A stretch of DNA of 64,000 nucleotides from Ectobacillus funiculus (GTDB lineage: Bacteria; Bacillota; Bacilli; Bacillales; Bacillaceae_G): assembly GCF_042429435.1 (NCBI RefSeq), contig NZ_JBHMAF010000108.1. The stretch is one strand, 5' to 3'. Below are positions 62,641-64,000 of the stretch, one piece after another (within the stretch, counting starts at the first letter, position 1; each line of letters begins with the position of its first letter). The translations under genes were made by a program, and so were the position numbers. Under the pieces are notes generated by a model. The model had not been told where the DNA came from. It made no database searches and saw only the letters and a program-made list of their open reading frames with translations.

Positions 62641-63450
62641 ATGAACAAAACAAAAATTGCATTTATCAAATTCAACACAAATTTACTAAGCGATTACGAC
62701 TTAAAGGTTGGAGAAACGCTTGTATACGGTGCATTGGTGTCGTTCAGAAACATGAGTATTCAATCCAATACAACGGACGAACAAGGTCAAGTATACGCTT
62801 ATCCGCCTATCTCAAGCATTGCAAAAATCACAGGGCAATCAGAACGGAGCGTAAAGAGCCATATTCAAGTGTTGGAGGAAAAAGGATTAATGACTGTTAA
62901 AAGGTCGTACAAAGAAGGTAGTAAAGAGAAAAACGTAAACCATTACTATCTTAATACTGAGGTGTTAGAAGTCTATTTCATTACTGATGCAAAAGAGACG
63001 CCTAAGGCTAAACCAATAGTTAAACCTAAAGCAGATACAAAAGAGACACCTAAACAATCAGAACAAAAGGTGTTCATTGCTAATGCTGATATCGAGAAAT
63101 GGTTCACCCATTATCAGGGTGAACATAATAATAACTCAGCTAAGAAGCTAAACCAATTAAGCGAAAAGTATGGAGCGGAAACGGTTGTTAAAGCTATTCA
63201 TAATGTGATGAATGGTGTAGATATCACTACTCTACCTCGAGGAACTACAGGATTTATCTTAAGTGGATTAAATGAGAGAAACCTAGAGGATGCGAAACGT
63301 CAATTGCAGAATGAGAAAGAGAGAAAAGAACGATTTATGAATGAACCCAATGCACCAGTACTCGATTATACTGCACACCTAAAACGCAAAGAAAAGAAGA
63401 AGATTAGAACCAGTGATGATATTAATGCAATATTCGAAGGGTTATTATGA
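62641..63450 (+). CDS. Winged-helix replication-initiator-like protein
   Basis: A 269-residue protein. An N-terminal winged helix-turn-helix (HTH_36 type; SSIAKITGQSERSVKSHIQVLEEKGL at ~58-83) is followed by a Lys/Pro/Thr linker (~115-150) and a helical C-terminal domain. With the upstream iterons this suggests plasmid- or phage-type replication initiation. ATG 62638/62641 has no good ribosome binding site, whereas AAGGAAGG precedes an ATG at 62601 in another frame. Start is therefore uncertain and a frameshift is possible. Confidence 0.65.
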   Translation: MNKTKIAFIKFNTNLLSDYDLKVGETLVYGALVSFRNMSIQSNTTDEQGQVYAYPPISSIAKITGQSERSVKSHIQVLEEKGLMTVKRSYKEGSKEKNVNHYYLNTEVLEVYFITDAKETPKAKPIVKPKADTKETPKQSEQKVFIANADIEKWFTHYQGEHNNNSAKKLNQLSEKYGAETVVKAIHNVMNGVDITTLPRGTTGFILSGLNERNLEDAKRQLQNEKERKERFMNEPNAPVLDYTAHLKRKEKKKIRTSDDINAIFEGLL

Positions 63451-63462
63451 ACAAGTGTAGAT

Positions 63463-63496
63463 TGGGGATGACTCAAATTTGAGTTATCCCCTTTTC
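63463..63496 (+). terminator. Terminator after the replication-type gene
   Basis: Long dyad GGGGATGACTCAAA / TTTGAGTTATCCCC (one mismatch) then TTTTC. Confidence 0.88.
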
Positions 63497-63842
63497 GTAT
63501 AATGGAACGGATGATTGAACATGGGGTCGCAATTCGTGACATAATAAAATCCGTCTTTCATATTGTCTTAATCTTGAATATTCTTCTGACTTGAGAAAAG
63601 TTGAATGATAATAGAAAACTGTAGTTTGATAAGAAGAGAAGCTATAATCATGGTTTACTCTCTTGTATTCATGTCTAACATGTGACATCCAACTGAAAAG
63701 CTAAATAGAAGGTCTTGTATCGAAGGCTACAATTTCTATATGTATATACTAAATCTATAATTGTTGGAAATTTTAACCTTTTAGGTGTAATATATAGATT
63801 AGTGATTATAGAGATTTAAAATGTTCTTTTGGGGGTAAAGGG
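63497..63842. other. Non-coding gap
   Basis: AT-rich, no convincing gene. A 71-codon minus-strand frame lacks a ribosome binding site. Confidence 0.4.
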
Positions 63843-64000
63843 ATGAGTGAAAAGATAGTAAGACTGGGTCACTTAAAAGCTTCAAATGCAATTGAATTTT
63901 GTAATAATGATTATGACTTTAATGATGGGGATAGTGTTCTATATGACTATACATACTTGGATACTATAGAGCCATTTGGCATGTTAATGGTAGCTTCTAA
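63843..64000 (+). CDS. Unknown protein, 3' end cut by the window
   Basis: ATG after GGGGGTAAAGGG opens a frame that continues past the edge; 52 codons are visible (MSEKIVRLGHLKASNAIEFC...; acidic, with YLDTIEPFGMLMVAS). The segment resembles the start of STAS/ATPase-like proteins with an IEPFG motif, but too little is present to name it. Confidence 0.6.
   Translation, partial: MSEKIVRLGHLKASNAIEFCNNDYDFNDGDSVLYDYTYLDTIEPFGMLMVAS

Noticed and set aside
62601..62900. 99-codon frame starting at the good ribosome binding site before the Rep-like gene
   Set aside because: After the first dozen codons it is an out-of-frame reading of the winged-helix gene with no sensible protein; kept only as evidence for a start or frameshift question.
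63473..63688. 71-codon minus-strand frame
   Set aside because: No ribosome binding site, overlaps the terminator of the preceding gene, no recognisable features.

Overview
The window is chromosomal DNA of a Gram-positive, endospore-forming member of the Bacillaceae. The evidence is strong AAGGAGG-type ribosome binding sites, frequent TTG and GTG starts, sporulation genes (gerE, gerM), and a backbone that follows the Bacillus subtilis gene order pheT - rnhC - zapA - yshB - polX - mutS2 - lcfA - fadR - fadB - etfB - etfA - trxA - uvrC - yslB - sdhCAB - ysmA - gerE - racE - gerM - rph - ysnA - ysnB. I cannot name the species from sequence alone.

Accessory blocks interrupt this backbone. (1) Between pheT and rnhC: an SDR oxidoreductase, a small HEAT-repeat protein, a complete comQXPA quorum-sensing locus (including a 51-residue comX), and a divergent rpiR / licH sugar pair. 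(2) Between mutS2 and lcfA: a 29-residue membrane peptide and an orphan cas6 without a CRISPR array, followed by three head-to-tail copies of the local intergenic repeat. (3) Between trxA and uvrC: two Fur-box-controlled loci (a lipoprotein, and an anchored extracellular protein plus an FTR1/EfeU iron permease). Between them lies a four-gene envelope-glycan operon (epimerase, flippase-like protein, membrane phosphodiesterase, GT2 glycosyltransferase), and a GT-C membrane protein follows. (4) Between ysmA and gerE: a ykoS/ykoT-like pair, two small spore-type proteins and a broken MocR-type aminotransferase. (5) Between racE and gerM: a 139-bp terminal-inverted-repeat remnant and a TnpB-only IS200/IS605 element with its right-end RNA.

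The most striking global feature is a dispersed repeat of about 134 bp with several hairpins. There are sixteen recognisable copies and one stub, all between transcription units, in both orientations and twice in tandem. One copy has been split by a 136-bp mariner-type miniature element with TA target duplication. The family stops at 51.0 kb.

From 53.1 kb two tRNA genes (Gly-TCC, Arg-TCT) are followed by a tyrosine integrase and a mobile island that runs off the right edge. The island holds a complete type I restriction-modification operon (hsdM-hsdS-hsdR), a hypothetical protein, a DUF45/YgjP-type metalloprotease, a large structured inverted-repeat region, iteron-like repeats and a plasmid/phage-style winged-helix replication protein. 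The island contains none of the dispersed repeats, which fits recent acquisition at the tRNA-Arg gene.

Functional themes are translation and DNA maintenance (pheT, rnhC, polX, mutS2, uvrC, rph), fatty-acid beta-oxidation under FadR (lcfA, fadB, etfBA), respiration (sdhCAB), iron uptake under Fur, cell-density signalling (comQXPA), late sporulation and germination (gerE, gerM), and defence/mobility (hsdMSR, tnpB, orphan cas6).
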